A DNA stretch of 64,000 bases from Actinoplanes aureus (lineage in GTDB: Bacteria; Actinomycetota; Actinomycetes; Mycobacteriales; Micromonosporaceae), in NCBI RefSeq assembly GCF_015704865.1, contig NZ_JADQTO010000001.1:516959-580958 (forward strand). The letters run 5' to 3'. Shown here piece by piece: positions 25,434 to 33,365 of the stretch (position 1 is the stretch's first letter; every line of letters begins with the position of its first letter). A model generated the notes under the pieces. It was not told the origin of the DNA, made no database searches, and was given only the letters and a program-made list of their open reading frames with translations. The position numbers and the translations under genes are program-made.

Positions 25434-26522
25434 ATGATCTCCGGTGACGTCGACGCCGAACTGCGGCGCCTGGCCGACGACCCGTCCTTCCCGCACCGCG
25501 ACGCGGCCCGGCACGCGATCCGGTTCCGGGCCGAGGGCGACGTGTCGGACCTGGTCGCCATCGAGGACGATCCGCACCCCTGCGCGATGACCGACGTGGT
25601 GTTCGCCATGGCCGGGTCGAAGCGGACCTGGCTCAACTGGGTGCCGATGCCGGCCGAGGCGATCTGCAACGTCGCCAACGAGGTGGGCAGCCGCCGGGCC
25701 GAGGGCGAGGACCTCGGGCTGGTCAGTCTCGCCCTCTCCGCCGCCGAGCCGGCCAGCGCGATCACCGCGAGCGAGCGGGTGATGGGCCGGGTCGAGCTGG
25801 GCATCGGCGACTTCCCGGCACCGGACATCCGGATGCCGCTGCGCCGCGGCCGGTACGCGATCTGGCGCTACGACGGCACCGACCCGGTCCCGGCCGTCCC
25901 CGCGCCGTCCGGCGCCGCGATCCGGGTGCTGCACGAGGTCGGCGGGGAACCGTGGTCGTCCCCGCTCTCCGGCTACGTACAGGCTGAACCCCTCGGCGCG
26001 CTGCCCCTCGCCGACCTGCTCGGCCTGCTGGCCCACCTGCCCGGCCCGCCGGACACACCGCGCTGGGAGTACCTGGCCAAGTCGACGCCGACCTACTGGT
26101 ACCGGCTCCTGCAACCGTGGGTCTGTCTCGGCATCCTGCGCCACGCCGCGGACGAGCCGTGGGCCACCTCGACCCGGCGCGAGGTACTGCTCGACCTCGC
26201 CCTCGGCATCGAGGACTGGACCGCGGACGCCGCACTGTTCGCGCTGGTCACCGCCGCCTACCGGGAGAGCGAACTGCGGGCCGAGGTGCACCAGGTGGTC
26301 CGGGCCCGGCTGAACGCCGCCGCGTCCGCACCGCGGCTGGTCACCATCGAGGAGTCCCTGGCCCATCTGATGCTGATCACTCCGGGCTGCACCGCCGACG
26401 ACCGGGCCCTCGCGACCGCTGTCCTGGCCCGCGCGGCCGAGGCCGGCGAAGAGGACGAGGACGAGCAGGCCCCGCCGCCGTCGAAGGCCGAGAAGCGCCG
26501 CTGGTGGCAGCGCCGCGGATGA
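25434..26522 (+). CDS. Protein of unknown function, HEAT-like helical, acidic then basic C-terminus
   Basis: No family recognised; 362 aa, no signal peptide or membrane segment. The sequence is mostly helical with many Leu/Ala helices, and WEYLAKSTPTYWYRLLQPWV and WATSTRREVLLDLALG are notable Trp-rich stretches. The tail has a run of Glu and Asp, then KAEKRRWWQRRG. It follows the APH gene by 11 nt, so they may be co-expressed. The ATG is at the first residue of a good coding pattern, although GGGAGG is rather far (about 20 nt) upstream. Its stop is 1 bp from the stop of the convergent methyltransferase gene. Confidence 0.72.
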   Translation: MISGDVDAELRRLADDPSFPHRDAARHAIRFRAEGDVSDLVAIEDDPHPCAMTDVVFAMAGSKRTWLNWVPMPAEAICNVANEVGSRRAEGEDLGLVSLALSAAEPASAITASERVMGRVELGIGDFPAPDIRMPLRRGRYAIWRYDGTDPVPAVPAPSGAAIRVLHEVGGEPWSSPLSGYVQAEPLGALPLADLLGLLAHLPGPPDTPRWEYLAKSTPTYWYRLLQPWVCLGILRHAADEPWATSTRREVLLDLALGIEDWTADAALFALVTAAYRESELRAEVHQVVRARLNAAASAPRLVTIEESLAHLMLITPGCTADDRALATAVLARAAEAGEEDEDEQAPPPSKAEKRRWWQRRG

Positions 26523-26523
26523 C

Positions 26524-27516
26524 TCAGCCGGTCCGCGTGGCGAGCGCCAGGAAACGGTCCGGGACGTCCTCGTAGCTGCGCAGCTCCCAGCCCGACCCGG
26601 CGAGCAGCGGACCCAGCCGTTCCTCACTGAGCGGCTCTCCCGGACGCAGCGTGCGCCCGTGCCGGGCCGCGAGCTCCGCCCGGCCGGTCGGGTGGAAGAT
26701 CGCCAGCGTGCCGCCGGGACGGGTCACCCGGGCCAGCTCGGCCAGGCCGGCGACCGGATCGGGCAGGTGGTGCACCAGACCGGCCGCGAAGATCACGTCG
26801 GCGGCCGCGTCGGCGACCGGGAGCCGGCGCGCGTCGGCGAGGATCAGCGACGCGTCGTCGTCCCGCCCGGCCTTGCGGGCCGCGAGCAGCATGTCCGGGG
26901 TGAAGTCCAGGCCGAGCACCCGCCCGGTGGGCCCGGCCGCGTCGGCGAGGGCGGGCAGGGCCCGGCCGGTGCCGCAGCCGATGTCGAGCGCGACCTGCCC
27001 GGGGCCGACGCCGGCGAGACGCACGGCCTCCCGGTAACGAGGCATGTCGTCGCCGAACTTCGCGTCCCAGTCGCCGGCGCGCGCGGCGAAGAAGGCCCGG
27101 CTCTCCGACAGATACCACCGGTCGGGATCGGCCAGGTCAGGATGGATCTGCCGGATCACCGGCCACTCCGGGTCCCGGTGGTCGATCACCACCTGGGCAC
27201 GGCGCTCGCCGTCGCCCTCGGCGAACCGGTGGCGCGGGCCACCGCGAAGAAAGACCAGGATCCGATCGGTGGCCGGCTCCAGCACGTTGAGCGCCGAGTC
27301 CGAAACGGTGCCGCCCGGGCCGGTCAGGCCGAGAACGGCGTCCACGTTCCAGGCCCGGGCCGTGGACGGGAAGGCCGCGGCGAGGCGGGCGGCGAACGCC
27401 GCCGCGGCACCGGGATCGCCGCCGTCGACGATCACGGTGAGCGGGGCACGCGGCGCCAGCACCTCGGCGAGCAGTGCGGTGACTTCGGCGATGCGTTCCG
27501 GCACGCCCACCAGCAT
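26524..27516 (-). CDS. SAM-dependent methyltransferase with degenerate nucleoside-kinase-like N-terminus
   Basis: Class I methyltransferase, 330 aa. The C-terminal ~190 residues hold the SAM motif VALDIGCGTGRALP, acidic LGLDFTPDML and post-motif ADVIFAAGLVHHLPDP. The N-terminal ~130 residues resemble the start of actinobacterial uridine-kinase-like P-loop proteins (VIVDGGDPGAAAAFAARLA and later VVIDHRDPEWPV), but the Walker A lysine/serine is absent. The frame is open to 27990, yet the ATG at 27516 fits the first conserved residues. The substrate is unknown. It lies divergent from the small lipoprotein gene over 104 bp and abuts the convergent unknown gene. Confidence 0.82.
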   Translation of the reverse strand: MLVGVPERIAEVTALLAEVLAPRAPLTVIVDGGDPGAAAAFAARLAAAFPSTARAWNVDAVLGLTGPGGTVSDSALNVLEPATDRILVFLRGGPRHRFAEGDGERRAQVVIDHRDPEWPVIRQIHPDLADPDRWYLSESRAFFAARAGDWDAKFGDDMPRYREAVRLAGVGPGQVALDIGCGTGRALPALADAAGPTGRVLGLDFTPDMLLAARKAGRDDDASLILADARRLPVADAAADVIFAAGLVHHLPDPVAGLAELARVTRPGGTLAIFHPTGRAELAARHGRTLRPGEPLSEERLGPLLAGSGWELRSYEDVPDRFLALATRTG

Positions 27517-27557
27517 GACTGTGTACGTGTGACCTGCGCAACGCCCCGAGCGCGGAG

Positions 27558-27575
27558 CACTTTGTGCCACTTTGT
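27558..27575. promoter_or_regulatory. CACTTTGT direct repeats with 10-bp period
   Basis: CACTTTGT occurs at 27558-27565 and 27568-27575 in the region between the divergent methyltransferase and ModA-like lipoprotein genes. One-helical-turn spacing of an unusually A/T-containing octamer suggests a regulator site; which gene it acts on is unclear. Confidence 0.35.
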
Positions 27576-27620
27576 CAGGGCCGGGTGGAGTGGATCGGGC
27601 CGGGCGGGCACAGTGGGACG

Positions 27621-28079
27621 ATGAGACTGGCCGGAGCCGTGGTCGCCGCCGCACTGGTGCTCGCCGGATGCGCGGGCCCCTCCGCCAGCGGCGACGGCAC
27701 CGGGAGCGACCCGGGGAGCGGTGCGCCGGCCGGCGTCCCGGAGGGCGTCCAGCAGGTCCGGGTGCTGGCCGACGAGTCGCTGCGCCCCGCCTTCGACCAG
27801 ATCGAGGTGCTGTTCGAGCAGCAGAACCCGAGCGTCGATGTCGTCCTCGCGTACGGTGAAGGCATCGACCTGGCCCGGCAGATCGCCGGCGGCGAACCTG
27901 CCCACGTCTTCGCCTCCGATGATCCCTCCGCGCTGGCCACGGTGGGCGCCGCGGAGGTCTTCGCCGGTGGCCGGCTCGGCGTGGCCGCACTCGATCCGGC
28001 CGGCGCGCCGTTCGTCACCTTCGTCAACGAGGGCGACGCCCAGCGCGTGCTCACCGACACCGGTATTCTCCGGCCGTGA
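27621..28079 (+). CDS. Miniature ModA-like lipoprotein (one lobe of a molybdate-type binding protein)
   Basis: Secreted lipoprotein, 152 aa. Residues 1-17 are a signal peptide ending LAGC (lipobox, Cys17). After a Gly/Ser linker, VRVLADESLRPAFDQIEVLFEQQNP, then YGEGIDLARQIAGGEPAHVFASDD, correspond to lobe I of ModA. The final stretch FVTFVNEGDAQRVLTDTGILRP looks like the normal ModA C-terminal helix. About 100 residues, essentially lobe II, are missing compared with ~250 aa for ModA, and the join is in frame. Binding of molybdate is therefore doubtful. Its TGA overlaps the GTG of the DUF1684 gene by 4 bp. It may be a decayed or a repurposed single-lobe protein. Confidence 0.7.
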   Translation: MRLAGAVVAAALVLAGCAGPSASGDGTGSDPGSGAPAGVPEGVQQVRVLADESLRPAFDQIEVLFEQQNPSVDVVLAYGEGIDLARQIAGGEPAHVFASDDPSALATVGAAEVFAGGRLGVAALDPAGAPFVTFVNEGDAQRVLTDTGILRP

Positions 28080-28663
28080 CCGGCATCCCCGAGCTCGCCG
28101 ACTTCCGCGCGGCCGTCGCCCGGATGTATCTCGAGGCCACCGACCTGGGCGACTTCCGCAAGCGCCGCGACGACCTGTTCGCCACCCACCCGCAGTCTCC
28201 GATCCCGGCCGCGGAGCGGTCCGCTTTCACCGGCCTGCGGTACTTCCCGGCCGACGACTCGACGGTGGTCGAGGCACGGCTGCGCCCGTCACCCGGCTCG
28301 CTCGACGTCGACACCGGCGGCCCGGACGGGGTGATCCACTACACGAGCGCCGGTGTGCTGGAGACGCCCTACGGCGAGCTCTCGCTCTGGTGGATCGCCG
28401 CCTACGGCGGCGGCCTGTTCCTGCCGGTCCGCGACGCCACCTGCGGCGACACCACCTATGGCGGCGGCCGCTACCTCACCGACACCGTGAAGGGTACGCA
28501 CGGACGCGGCGTCATCTGGCTCGGCGGCGACCGCTTCCGGCTCGACTTCAACTACCTGTACAACCCGAGCTGCGCCTATGACCCGGAGTGGGCTTGCCCG
28601 CTCGCACCCCCGTCGAACCGGGTGGCGGCGCCGATCCGCGCCGGCGAGCAGTCCTACCGGTAG
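28076..28663 (+). CDS. DUF1684 family protein
   Basis: 195 aa, cytoplasmic by sequence. It has the hallmarks of DUF1684: RKRRDDLFATHPQSP near the start, FTGLRYFPAD, a Gly-rich GGGRYLTD, and the near-C-terminal DFNYLYNPSCAYDPEWACP followed by NRVAAPIRAGE. The family has no established biochemical role; it is widely found in actinobacteria. GTG start overlaps the stop of the ModA-like gene as GTGA, so translation is coupled. The stop is 8 bp from the convergent cbiZ stop. Confidence 0.88.
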   Translation: MTGIPELADFRAAVARMYLEATDLGDFRKRRDDLFATHPQSPIPAAERSAFTGLRYFPADDSTVVEARLRPSPGSLDVDTGGPDGVIHYTSAGVLETPYGELSLWWIAAYGGGLFLPVRDATCGDTTYGGGRYLTDTVKGTHGRGVIWLGGDRFRLDFNYLYNPSCAYDPEWACPLAPPSNRVAAPIRAGEQSYR

Positions 28664-28671
28664 ACCGCGCG

Positions 28672-29346
28672 TCAGCGGGCAGCGGCCCGATCAGACCACG
28701 ACTGCCGGGTAGCCAAATTCGTGGCGCCACCATCCAAAACGGTGCGATGCACCGCCCGCGCCAATGGCGCGCCCCACCGCGACCGGGGACCGCCGTAAGC
28801 GGCCACCGGCCCGCCGACCGGGCAAAGGACGCAGACCGCATCGGTAGCCGTGCCCGTCGCGGTCAAACCGAGTTCGGCGAGCGCCTGCGCCTTGGCCTCG
28901 GTAGCCGTCGCCACCGCGTTGATCAGAGCGGCCTCGCTCAGCCGCTGCGGCACACCGATCACGATGTTGATCGTGCCCGGCCGGTGCCCGAAGCCGACCG
29001 CGTCGGGATCGGCGGCGAGGATCGGCGCGCCCAGGCCGACCGTGGTGTAGACCTTGACGCCGTCATCGGTCGCGGTCACCACGTCGGCCACGTCGACGCC
29101 GGTCAGCAGGCCGATACCGGGGCCGGTGAGGCCCAGGCCGGCGGCGAGTTCGGCCAGGTGGGTGTCCGGGTCGGGGCGGGCGTACGACATGGCGACGCTC
29201 GCGTTGATCAGCCACTCGCGAGGGCCGATACCGCCGCCGAGCACCGCGCTGGAGACCGCGAGCAGCGGCTCGGGGAAGCGCCAGAGCAGCAACGGTACGT
29301 CGTGGCCGCCCTCCCTGCGGTGGGTCAGTGACGGTTCAGCGAACAT
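28672..29346 (-). CDS. cbiZ: Adenosylcobinamide amidohydrolase
   Basis: Cobamide salvage/remodelling enzyme that cleaves the aminopropanol side chain from adenosylcobinamide to give adenosylcobyric acid, 224 aa. Supporting segments are INASVAMSYARPDPDTH, GLLTGVDVADVV, GTINIVIGV and the family motif TATGTATDAVCVLCP. An ATG at 29361 is also in frame and would overlap the GNAT gene by 10 bp; the ATG at 29346 has GGAAG 8 nt upstream and is preferred. It is expressed with the upstream GNAT gene. cobF, another corrinoid gene, is 33 kb away, so this is not a cobalamin cluster. Confidence 0.88.
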   Translation of the reverse strand: MFAEPSLTHRREGGHDVPLLLWRFPEPLLAVSSAVLGGGIGPREWLINASVAMSYARPDPDTHLAELAAGLGLTGPGIGLLTGVDVADVVTATDDGVKVYTTVGLGAPILAADPDAVGFGHRPGTINIVIGVPQRLSEAALINAVATATEAKAQALAELGLTATGTATDAVCVLCPVGGPVAAYGGPRSRWGAPLARAVHRTVLDGGATNLATRQSWSDRAAAR

Positions 29347-29351
29347 GTCGG

Positions 29352-29891
29352 TCACTTCCATTCCGGCGCCAGAATGCCCCAGATCTCAGTGTCACGGCGC
29401 ACTCCCTGCCAGGGGTACGACTCCCGTTTCTGCCCTTCACGTGTCATACCGAGCCGGCGGGCGACGTTCGAGCTGGCCACGTTGTTCGGGTCGCAGAGCC
29501 ATTCGACCCGGTGCATGCCGCGGGTGTGGAACGCCCAGTCGATGAGCACCCGGACCGCCTTGGTGATCAGACCCCGCCCGGTCCCGGCCGGCTCCAGCCA
29601 GCAGCCGACCTCGCAGTTGCCGGCGGCGGTGTCGAACGCGACGAACATCGTGCCCCCGACCAGCGTGCCGTCGAGCCAGATGCCGTAGAGGCGCCCGGTG
29701 TCGGCGGCGGTCCGGTCGGCGTACCTCTGAAGGGTTGCCCTGGCGCTCGCCAGGTCGGTGCTCAGGCCGGCCCACGGAATCCACGGATCGACGGTCGCGC
29801 GGGCCCGGTCCATGTGTGCCAGGAACTCCTCGGCCTGCCACGGCTCGAGGGGCCGCAGCTCGGCGCCGTCGCCAAGATCGATAGAGAACAT
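29352..29891 (-). CDS. GNAT acetyltransferase (RimJ/RimL-like)
   Basis: Acetyl-CoA-dependent N-acetyltransferase, 179 aa, resembling enzymes that acetylate ribosomal-protein N-termini or small amines. It shows LRPLEPWQAEEF at the N-terminus, the acetyl-CoA region with GTGRGLITKAVRVLI, and the late RimJ-type block VEWLCDPNNVASSNVARRLGMTREG. Its stop lies 5 nt before the cbiZ start, indicating an operon. Substrate unknown. Confidence 0.88.
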   Translation of the reverse strand: MFSIDLGDGAELRPLEPWQAEEFLAHMDRARATVDPWIPWAGLSTDLASARATLQRYADRTAADTGRLYGIWLDGTLVGGTMFVAFDTAAGNCEVGCWLEPAGTGRGLITKAVRVLIDWAFHTRGMHRVEWLCDPNNVASSNVARRLGMTREGQKRESYPWQGVRRDTEIWGILAPEWK

Positions 29892-29961
29892 CAGGGCAGC
29901 CTAGCGACGCCAGGGTATTAAGACCGTACCTGGCACCGGACGAATCGGGCACGATGGGAGC

Positions 29962-30993
29962 ATGAGCGAGCACACCGACGAGATCACGCGAGCGCTGGTG
30001 CAGGCGGCCGACGCCGCCCGGTACGCGCCGTCGATCCACAACACCCAGCCGTGGCGCTGGGTGGTCCGGGCCGGCCGGCTGGAGCTGTTCGGGGTCGTCG
30101 AGCGGCAGCTGCGGGAACAGGACCCGTCCGGGCGGATGCTGCTGCTGAGCTGTGGCACCGCCCTGCATCACGCCCAGGTCGCGCTCAGCGCCGAGGGCTG
30201 GCGCCACGAGGTGCGGCGGCCCGCCGGCGAACCGCTCGCGACGGTCCGGCCGATCGAGCGGGAGGCCGTTCATCCCGAGGCGACCCGGCACTTCCAGATG
30301 CTCCAGGTGCGGCGCACCGACCGGCGTACGGTCACCGACGACCAGATTCCCGAGGAGACCCTGCGGCACCTGATCAAGGCAACCGAGGAGGGCGGCGCGT
30401 GGCTGCACGTGCTCCGCCGGGACCAGGTCATCGAGCTGGCGGCGGCGGTGGACCAGTCGCAGCAGGCGCAGGACACCGACGAGCGGATCAGCCAGGAGCG
30501 GGCCGAGTGGGTGGGCGGGGATCGGCCCGAGGGCACCGGCATCCCGGCTTCGGCGCTGCCCGAGGAGGTGCCGCTCACCACGGTCGCGGAGCGTGACTTC
30601 CAGAGCCGGGGGACGCTGCCGGCGGGCGCCGGCCACGACCAGGCGGCGACGTACGCGGTTCTTTACGGTACGGGCGACGACGCGGTCGACTGGCTGCGCG
30701 GCGGCGAGGCGCTGAGCCGGTTGTGGCTGGCCGCGACCGAGCAGGCGGTGAGCCTGCTGCCCCTGAGCGGCCCGGTCGAGATCCCGTCCACCCGGCAGAC
30801 GCTGCGCGGCATGCTGGCCGGCACCGGCTACCCGTTCCTGGCGGTCCGGCTCGGCACGCTCGACCCGGCCCACTCCGCCCCGCCGAAGACGCCCCGCCTC
30901 CCCGCCGGCCAGGTCATCGAGGTGCACTCGGAAGCGGGCCGCATCGCGCACGGCGGCGCCGAGGACGCCGAAACAGGCGAGGCGAAGCCGTAG
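29962..30993 (+). CDS. Acg-type nitroreductase family protein
   Basis: FMN-binding nitroreductase-fold protein of the Acg/Rv2032 type, 343 aa, twice the size of a simple nitroreductase because both halves of the dimer fold are in one chain. Diagnostic segments: AARYAPSIHNTQPWRW near the N-terminus, LLLSCGTALHHAQVAL, and a C-terminal GYPFLAVRLG. In mycobacteria such proteins belong to the dormancy regulon and may store flavin; here there is no DosR-type site that I can see. It lies alone, divergent from the GNAT-cbiZ pair. Confidence 0.86.
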   Translation: MSEHTDEITRALVQAADAARYAPSIHNTQPWRWVVRAGRLELFGVVERQLREQDPSGRMLLLSCGTALHHAQVALSAEGWRHEVRRPAGEPLATVRPIEREAVHPEATRHFQMLQVRRTDRRTVTDDQIPEETLRHLIKATEEGGAWLHVLRRDQVIELAAAVDQSQQAQDTDERISQERAEWVGGDRPEGTGIPASALPEEVPLTTVAERDFQSRGTLPAGAGHDQAATYAVLYGTGDDAVDWLRGGEALSRLWLAATEQAVSLLPLSGPVEIPSTRQTLRGMLAGTGYPFLAVRLGTLDPAHSAPPKTPRLPAGQVIEVHSEAGRIAHGGAEDAETGEAKP

Positions 30994-31009
30994 GCGCGAG
31001 GCCGGCAGC

Positions 31010-32665
31010 TCAATGCCGATCGCCCTCCGGGCCGTAGGCGGCGAGGAAGCGGTCGCGGAAAGTGTCCATCCGCCAGTTCGGCGCGGCCGGGTCCGGCTTG
31101 AGGCCGTCGGTCCAGCCCCAGGGCGCGATCCGGTCGAGGACCTTCGGGTCCTTCGCGACGATGGTGATCGGCACGTCGCGGGTGGCGTTCGGCCCGACCA
31201 CGACCGGGGCCGGCTGATGGTCGCCGAGGAAGACCAGGACGGTGTCGTCGTCGGCGTACTTCTCCAGGTAGGAGAGGAGCGAGTCGATCGAGTAGGCGAC
31301 CGACCGGGCGTACTCGGTCTTGATCCGGGCGTTGTCCTTCCACACGCTCTGGGTCGGCTCGGCCGCCGCCACCATCGGGCCGTAGACGCTGCCGTCACCG
31401 ATCTTGTCCCAGTCGAGCATGGTCGGCACCGGCGCCCACGGGGTGTGGCTGGAGGTCAGCGTGATCTCGGCGAGCAGCGGGCCGCGCTTGGCCTTGGCGT
31501 ACTCGAGTTTCTGGAAGGCGGACATCACGTACTGGTCGGGCATGGTGGACCAGCTGAAGGCGGGACCGTTGTAGCCCAGGGTGTGCGAGTCGTAGATCTG
31601 GTCGTACCCGTAGAACTCGCCCTCCGGCCAGGCGAAGGTGATCCCCGGCTCGACGCCCACCGTACGATGCCCGGCGTTCTTGAAGGCCTTGGTGAGGGTG
31701 AGCCGGTCGGTCGAGACCAGGCTGCGGTATCGCTGCTCGTTGTCGATCCACAGCCCGGAGAGGAACGTGGCGTGCGCGAGCCAGCTGCCGCCGCCCGCGG
31801 TGGACGAGGTGAGCCATCCGCTGCGGGATCCGAAGCCGGCTTTCGTCAGCCGGTCGCCACTGTTCGCCAGCACACGAAGGACTTCGCCGTTGAACCGCGG
31901 GTTCTCCAGCGCGTCCCGGCCGTAGCTCTCCACGAACGAGATGATCACGTCGTGGTTCTTGAGGGCGGTGAGGGTCTGGTCGCCGGGCCGGTCCCGGTAC
32001 GCGTCGACGGTGACCTCCTCGGCGAACCGCTTGCGGTCACGTAGATCGTTCGGCAGCGCGAGGGCGGTGTGCGCGGCCAGGTCCGCCGCGGTGTGCGAGG
32101 CGACCGGGATGCCACCGATCAGCTGGGTGCCCATCGCGAACAGGGCCGCCCACGCGACACCCACCGCGCCGAGGCCCCGCCAGGCCCCGGCGCGGTGGGC
32201 GGTCAGGACGCCGCTCAGCCGCAGGACCGCCCAGGTCATTCCGGCGATCAGGGCGGCGGCGAGGAGGACCGCACCAGTCGCGATGCCGATCGCGGCGGCC
32301 CGGCCCATCGAGTCGACCATGAAGTTGAAGCCGTCGTCGAAGAGTCCCCAGTCCAGCACCGGGTCGAACCGGCGGGCCAGGACGGCGAAGAAGCCGATGT
32401 CCACGAGCTTCACCACGGTGAGCGCACCGAGCAGCACACCGAGGCCGGCGGCGAACGGTCGCCGGGCCCGCCGCGGCAGTAGAAGCAGCAGGATCCCCAG
32501 CACGAACGCCTCCACCGGGACGCGCAGGAGTGCGGTGTGCACTGAATTTCCGGGCGGCAGCCGGAAGATCTGGTCCGGCACGATCAGTGCCAGAAACACC
32601 AGGACCGCGGCGAATCCCGTGGCCAGGTGCCGGAGGACCCGGCGATACGACTTCTTCTCACTCAC
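31010..32665 (-). CDS. Membrane sulfatase / phosphoglycerol transferase (LtaS-like)
   Basis: Inner-membrane alkaline-phosphatase-superfamily enzyme, 551 aa. Four to five hydrophobic segments cover residues ~10-190 and the rest is an extracellular sulfatase domain. Conserved features are IISFVESYGRDAL (metal region), the STAGGGSWLAHATFLSG segment expected to hold the nucleophile Ser/Thr, and LVFLGDHQP near the C-terminus for metal binding. It may transfer phosphoglycerol or similar groups to envelope glycopolymers or lipids. The frame extends to 33334, but that part is antisense to the TetR gene; GTG at 32665 before SEKKSYRR is the start. It diverges from TetR over a small region with a TetR operator. 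Confidence 0.85.
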   Translation of the reverse strand: MSEKKSYRRVLRHLATGFAAVLVFLALIVPDQIFRLPPGNSVHTALLRVPVEAFVLGILLLLLPRRARRPFAAGLGVLLGALTVVKLVDIGFFAVLARRFDPVLDWGLFDDGFNFMVDSMGRAAAIGIATGAVLLAAALIAGMTWAVLRLSGVLTAHRAGAWRGLGAVGVAWAALFAMGTQLIGGIPVASHTAADLAAHTALALPNDLRDRKRFAEEVTVDAYRDRPGDQTLTALKNHDVIISFVESYGRDALENPRFNGEVLRVLANSGDRLTKAGFGSRSGWLTSSTAGGGSWLAHATFLSGLWIDNEQRYRSLVSTDRLTLTKAFKNAGHRTVGVEPGITFAWPEGEFYGYDQIYDSHTLGYNGPAFSWSTMPDQYVMSAFQKLEYAKAKRGPLLAEITLTSSHTPWAPVPTMLDWDKIGDGSVYGPMVAAAEPTQSVWKDNARIKTEYARSVAYSIDSLLSYLEKYADDDTVLVFLGDHQPAPVVVGPNATRDVPITIVAKDPKVLDRIAPWGWTDGLKPDPAAPNWRMDTFRDRFLAAYGPEGDRH

Positions 32666-32720
32666 GCTCTGTTCATACGCCTCGTTGGGCCATCCGGTTC
32701 GACGGGGGTAATTCAGTGGA

Positions 32721-32745
32721 TGAGTGAGCGCTCGCTCATTAGAGT
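32721..32745 (+). promoter_or_regulatory. TetR-type operator with adjacent -10 box
   Basis: TGAGTGAGCGCTCGCTCA (32721-32738) is an 18-bp palindrome with one imperfect pair, of the common TetR-family TGAG...CTCA type. TAGAGT at 32740-32745 fits a -10 box; the ATG at 32754 is 8 nt later, so the TetR mRNA may be leaderless. The operator lies directly upstream of that box, which suggests autorepression of TetR and the ABC exporter genes. It could also affect the divergent sulfatase gene. Confidence 0.75.
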
Positions 32746-32753
32746 GGCTTCCC

Positions 32754-33365
32754 ATGGAAGAGAGACGCAGACGCGTCCCGGCCCTGGCGCCGGAGGAACG
32801 GCGGGCCGCCCTCATCGCGGCGACCATCCCGCTGCTGCACGAGCACGGCCTGGACGTGAGCACCCGCCAGATCGCCCACGCGGCCGGCGTGGCCGAGGGC
32901 ACGATCTTCGGCGTCTTCGAGAGCAAGAGCCAGTTGGTGGTCTGCTCGGTGGTGCAAGCACTCGACCCGCGACCGACACTCGACGCCCTCGCCGCCATCG
33001 ACCGCGGGGCCCATCTGCGGGTCCGGGTGGCGGCGGCGGCCGAGCTGGTGCACGCCCGGTTCATCGAGAACGCGCATCTGATGAGCGAGGCCCGCAAGCT
33101 GATCTTCGACAACCGGCCGGATCCGGAGGCACAGGCCCGGATGGCGGCCTCCCGGGAGCAGTTGCAGGCGGCGATCGTCGAGGTGTTCGCGCCGGACGCG
33201 GCCCGGCTGCGGGTCTCCCCCGAGAAGGCGGCCCGGTTGCTGCTGCTGCACTGCGGCGCCAACGCCTTCGGGCCGTTCGCCGAGCCCGGCACCTTCAGCG
33301 GCGAGGACCTGGCGTCCCTGCTGCTCGACGGCATCTACATCAGGGAGACGGAGCCGACGTGCTGA
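32754..33365 (+). CDS. TetR family transcriptional regulator
   Basis: Repressor of the TetR family, 203 aa. The helix-turn-helix lies at about residues 15-60 (STRQIAHAAGVAEGTIFGVFESKSQLV); the rest is a ligand-binding helical domain. An in-frame start at 32724 would place the operator inside the gene, so the ATG at 32754 is used. The stop lies within the start region of the first ABC subunit (7-nt overlap), so regulator and exporter form one operon. It most likely represses its own operon through the palindrome at 32721-32738 and is released by an exported compound. Confidence 0.92.
   Translation: MEERRRRVPALAPEERRAALIAATIPLLHEHGLDVSTRQIAHAAGVAEGTIFGVFESKSQLVVCSVVQALDPRPTLDALAAIDRGAHLRVRVAAAAELVHARFIENAHLMSEARKLIFDNRPDPEAQARMAASREQLQAAIVEVFAPDAARLRVSPEKAARLLLLHCGANAFGPFAEPGTFSGEDLASLLLDGIYIRETEPTC

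Noticed and set aside
32627..33358. Upstream extension of ABC subunit A
   Set aside because: Overlaps the TetR gene in another frame; the GTG at 33359 gives the proper N-terminus.
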